A stretch of DNA of 32,220 nucleotides from Burkholderiales bacterium (GTDB taxonomy: Bacteria; Pseudomonadota; Gammaproteobacteria; Burkholderiales; SG8-41): the NCBI GenBank assembly GCA_030683105.1, contig JAUXMZ010000002.1, positions 1 to 32,220 of the forward strand, read 5' to 3'. Numbering within the stretch: position 1 is the first letter of the stretch; each line of letters begins with the position of its first letter. Under the pieces are notes generated by a model. It had not been told where the DNA came from. It did no database searches and saw only the letters and a list, made by a program, of their open reading frames with translations. This document shows positions 30,156 through 32,220 of this stretch, one piece after another. Made by a program: the position numbers and the translations under genes.

Positions 30156-30893
30156 ATGCCACACCGGCTGCGATTCAATCTGATCGGCGTGCCGCAGCAC
30201 ATCGTGCAGCGCGGCAATAATCTCGAGCCCTGTTTCTTTGCCGACGAGGACTACCTGTTTTATCTGCGGTGCCTGAGTGAAGCCGCCCGCAATCATGCCT
30301 GCCGCGTTCACGCCTACGTGCTGATGCCCGACCACATGCACCTGCTGGCAACGCCGCGGACCCGGGGCGGGTTTGCGGGCATGCTGCAAACCGTCAGGGA
30401 TCGCTACGCGCAGCACATCAGGCACACCTATCGGCGCAGCAACGCGCTGTGGAATGGGCGCTACAAGGCGAGCCTCGTGCAACCCAATCGCCACCTGCTC
30501 GACTGTTACCGCTATATCGAGCTCAACCCGGTGCGCGCGGCGATCGTGAAACATCCGGCCAATTACCGCTGGTCCAGTCACGTCCACCATGCGCTGGGGG
30601 TGGCCGATGAACTCATCACCGAGCATGCGCAGTATCGCAACCTGGGAACAGACCCCGGCGAGCGTCACCAGGCGTATCGCGAACTGTCCCGGGACCCGCT
30701 CGAACCGGATGTGTTCAAGGCGATCGAGGCCGCCTTGAACGAGGAACGGGTGCTGGGCGACGATCAGTTCAGGCAGCAGATCGAAATCGCGCAAAAACGC
30801 AAACTCAGCCTGGCCGAAGCGGGGCAGCTGTTCAAGCAGGGTGGAAGCTATGCGGTACCACAAAAACCGCCGGTGAGCCGGGATGCGAATTAA
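30156..30893 (+). CDS. RAYT-type Y1 (IS200-like HUH) transposase
   Basis: The 245-residue protein has the HUH motif M-P-D-H60-M-H62-L-L, W-N-G-R-Y-K-A-S and the catalytic-Tyr region C-Y-R-Y-I-E-L-N-P-V-R-A (Tyr118 or Tyr120). It is longer than classic IS200 TnpA and has a C-terminal extension, as REP-associated tyrosine transposases do. These single-copy enzymes act on REP palindromes. It starts 3 bp after the J-like gene on the same strand. No IS200-type flanking hairpins are obvious, so this is not a complete insertion sequence. The window contains several REP-like palindromes that could be its substrates. Confidence 0.9.
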   Translation: MPHRLRFNLIGVPQHIVQRGNNLEPCFFADEDYLFYLRCLSEAARNHACRVHAYVLMPDHMHLLATPRTRGGFAGMLQTVRDRYAQHIRHTYRRSNALWNGRYKASLVQPNRHLLDCYRYIELNPVRAAIVKHPANYRWSSHVHHALGVADELITEHAQYRNLGTDPGERHQAYRELSRDPLEPDVFKAIEAALNEERVLGDDQFRQQIEIAQKRKLSLAEAGQLFKQGGSYAVPQKPPVSRDAN

Positions 30894-30937
30894 TGACCTT
30901 GATTGCGACGGCAAGATGATTAAACAGGAGGTATCGC

Positions 30938-30988
30938 GTGATTCAAGAGTCAATACTATTTTTTATATTTTTGCGATGGCCTGTTTAG
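30938..30988 (+). CDS. Possible 16-residue hydrophobic peptide
   Basis: A perfect AGGAGG (30926-30931) sits 6 bp before a GTG that opens a 16-codon frame with a hydrophobic centre (I-L-F-F-I-F-L) and ends at TAG. It may be a micropeptide, a leader peptide or the remnant start of a lost gene. Confidence 0.3.
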   Translation: MIQESILFFIFLRWPV

Positions 30989-31118
30989 AACATCCAGTTG
31001 CGGGGAAAGCCACTCGCGACGCGCGCCAGCGCGGGTAGAAAGAGCAAAGAAGAAATTAACACGGCGGGCGGCGATGACGCGGCACATCAGTCCTAATCTA
31101 GCAAGGGAGAGGCTCGGG

Positions 31119-32033
31119 ATGAAGAACATCTGGATTGTATTGGTGCTTGTTGCTGGATGTGCCAGCTCTGGCGGACTGTTTGGCGAAACAGTCGGCGAGA
31201 AATTCCGCAAGGCGCTGGCGAATGTGGATGCGGTTTGTCGTGAACGAAAGATCGGCCCCTATCTCGACCCAAACGATCCTGAGTACCGTCGCAAATCATC
31301 ATTGATGAACTGCGAAATTCTCAAAATAAAACCCTTTGACCTGAATGCCGTGCTGGCGACGCCGGAAGGGAAGTTTGCGTATTCGCTCCAGTTGCCGCCG
31401 CCGCTGGACAAGCCGCGGGTGAAGCGCTCGGATTATCGGTCGGGGGAGGAGTATTTTCAGGCGCTGTGCGAGAAGGAAGTTGGAGATCACGTTTTTGATC
31501 GCCAGATCAATGTGGATGGAATAGCTCAGCTTCGATTGCCAATGCCGAAATATGTTAAAGACAGCTTGGGATCGTACTCGGACGAATCCACGGGCACTTC
31601 CTATCTTGCGGTTCACGCCAATCCGCCTGGACATTTGGTCGTGCGCGAAGCGCGATTGTATAAATTCATGGAAATCGTCACGGCATTTTCCAGCGATGGA
31701 GTTCCCTTGACAATTACCAGGTATGTTCGTGATGAGCAAGCACCTTCGCCCACAGCGCTGCGGTCTGAAATGACAGATCGATTTAACGCACGCTATGGTT
31801 ACTTATGGCGAGGAACACCACAATTTGATTCCCGGTCGGAGGGAATCGGCGGTGGTGAATTGATTGTTCTTGAAGTCGCGTCGAAGAGAATTCTTGGTGT
31901 CAGAAGAATGTTTTTTCGTGACGACGTTGACTTGTCTGTAACTGACCGGGTGCGATGGAGCAGTCGCCGGTGCAGAGGAATCAAGAATGAGGGATTGCAT
32001 TTTGTTGTTGACTTACTGAAGCCAGCGAACTGA
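31119..32033 (+). CDS. Lipoprotein of unknown function
   Basis: From ATG 31119 the protein has 304 residues and a lipobox V-A-G-C near residue 13. CAAGGGAGAGG lies 6 bp upstream; the frame extends back to 31074 without signal features. The mature part has scattered cysteines, a Pro-rich L-P-P-P-L-D-K-P-R stretch and a C-terminal half rich in beta strands with G-I-G-G-G-E-L. I recognise no family. Base composition is slightly lower in GC than the neighbouring genes. The ribosome binding site has a 7-base match to the anti-SD loop of the candidate small RNA at 5412-5487. Confidence 0.7.
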   Translation: MKNIWIVLVLVAGCASSGGLFGETVGEKFRKALANVDAVCRERKIGPYLDPNDPEYRRKSSLMNCEILKIKPFDLNAVLATPEGKFAYSLQLPPPLDKPRVKRSDYRSGEEYFQALCEKEVGDHVFDRQINVDGIAQLRLPMPKYVKDSLGSYSDESTGTSYLAVHANPPGHLVVREARLYKFMEIVTAFSSDGVPLTITRYVRDEQAPSPTALRSEMTDRFNARYGYLWRGTPQFDSRSEGIGGGELIVLEVASKRILGVRRMFFRDDVDLSVTDRVRWSSRRCRGIKNEGLHFVVDLLKPAN

Positions 32034-32122
32034 CAGGGAGACATTCATGAGCACGGGTTCTTCTGAAATTGCAATTTGCAAAGGGGTCAGGTCTTGGTTG
32101 CGGCTGGGCAATGCTGCAAATT

Positions 32123-32220
32123 CTAGCGGGTGAGAACCCCGCGCCGGTAACCGCTAGCCACGGGCCGGGTATCGAGCCTTGCAGATGCGATGGTGACATT
32201 GCGTTTGATGCGTAGGCACG
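32123..32220 (+). ncRNA. Structured sequence at the window edge, possibly the 5' part of a group II intron
   Basis: CTAGCGG (32123-32129) pairs with CCGCTAG (32151-32157), and GCGATG-GTGA-CATTGC (32187-32202) forms a hairpin with a GNRA tetraloop. The run GGGCCGGGTATCGAGCCTTG between them resembles domain I sequence I associate with bacterial group II introns, from memory only. It is cut by the window edge, and no reverse transcriptase is visible. Confidence 0.35.

Noticed and set aside
31021-31034. GCGCGC-CA-GCGCGG, similar to the shared palindrome
   Set aside because: The right arm is imperfect, and the bases 21-22 bp downstream (TAACAC) do not form a fitting -10 hexamer.
32047-32133. 28-codon frame near the right edge
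   Set aside because: It runs into the structured RNA-like sequence and has no recognisable product.

Overview
The window looks like a chromosomal stretch of a GC-rich betaproteobacterium. The evidence is the mix of families: DUF4936, YgfZ, DUF883, a BON-domain and glycine-zipper lipoprotein cluster, several Crp-like regulators with a betaproteobacterial-type C-terminus, and an HlyB-like transporter. Order and genus cannot be read from the sequence alone. I saw no rRNA, tRNA or CRISPR array.

Layout. Positions 1-3250 hold the 3' end of a large YDG/MBG-repeat exoprotein followed by its TpsB outer-membrane transporter (two-partner secretion). Positions 3300-18860 form a dense envelope-stress neighbourhood: three BON-domain lipoproteins, three glycine-zipper lipoproteins and a zipper-less relative, a DUF883 protein, an M48 metalloprotease lipoprotein, an AI-2E-type permease, a Cys-pair repeat periplasmic protein, an Ig-like secreted protein, a small amphipathic lipoprotein and a 49-residue lmo0937-type membrane protein. 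Three Crp/Fnr-type regulators and a hybrid histidine kinase with a response regulator sit among them. Positions 19150-27280 are housekeeping and metabolic: tadA, an L,D-transpeptidase, an SDR reductase, mtnA with an aldolase/SDR fusion, a GNAT enzyme, an NRDE protein, DUF4936 and ygfZ, separated by many palindromic or tandem repeats. Positions 27720-30900 carry an HlyB-like ABC transporter, a degenerate J-domain protein and a RAYT-type transposase. A lipoprotein of unknown function and a structured, possibly intron-like sequence close the window.

Main observation. Seven places between 4.3 and 17.9 kb carry the same 14-bp inverted repeat, close to GTGCGC-CA-GCGCAC and usually preceded by TAT. 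In each, a -10 hexamer of form NANNAT follows after exactly 21 or 22 bp, so the palindrome centres near -41, the class II activator position of CRP/FNR proteins. The promoters face the BON lipoprotein at 3862-4173 (with a possible divergent arm to the first crp-like gene), a candidate small RNA, the kinase/response-regulator operon, a second BON lipoprotein, the zipper-less lipoprotein relative plus AI-2E permease, the Cys-pair repeat protein and a glycine-zipper protein with a structured leader. One or more of the three local Crp-like proteins are the obvious candidates to bind it.

The small RNA (about 76 nt, minus strand, 5412-5487) would begin at the base of a 9-bp hairpin whose 11-nt loop is TTCCCTCCCTT, an anti-Shine-Dalgarno sequence, and ends in a 12-bp intrinsic terminator. 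Together these suggest an envelope-stress regulon with transcriptional and post-transcriptional arms. This rests on sequence reading only and no database search or experiment was possible.
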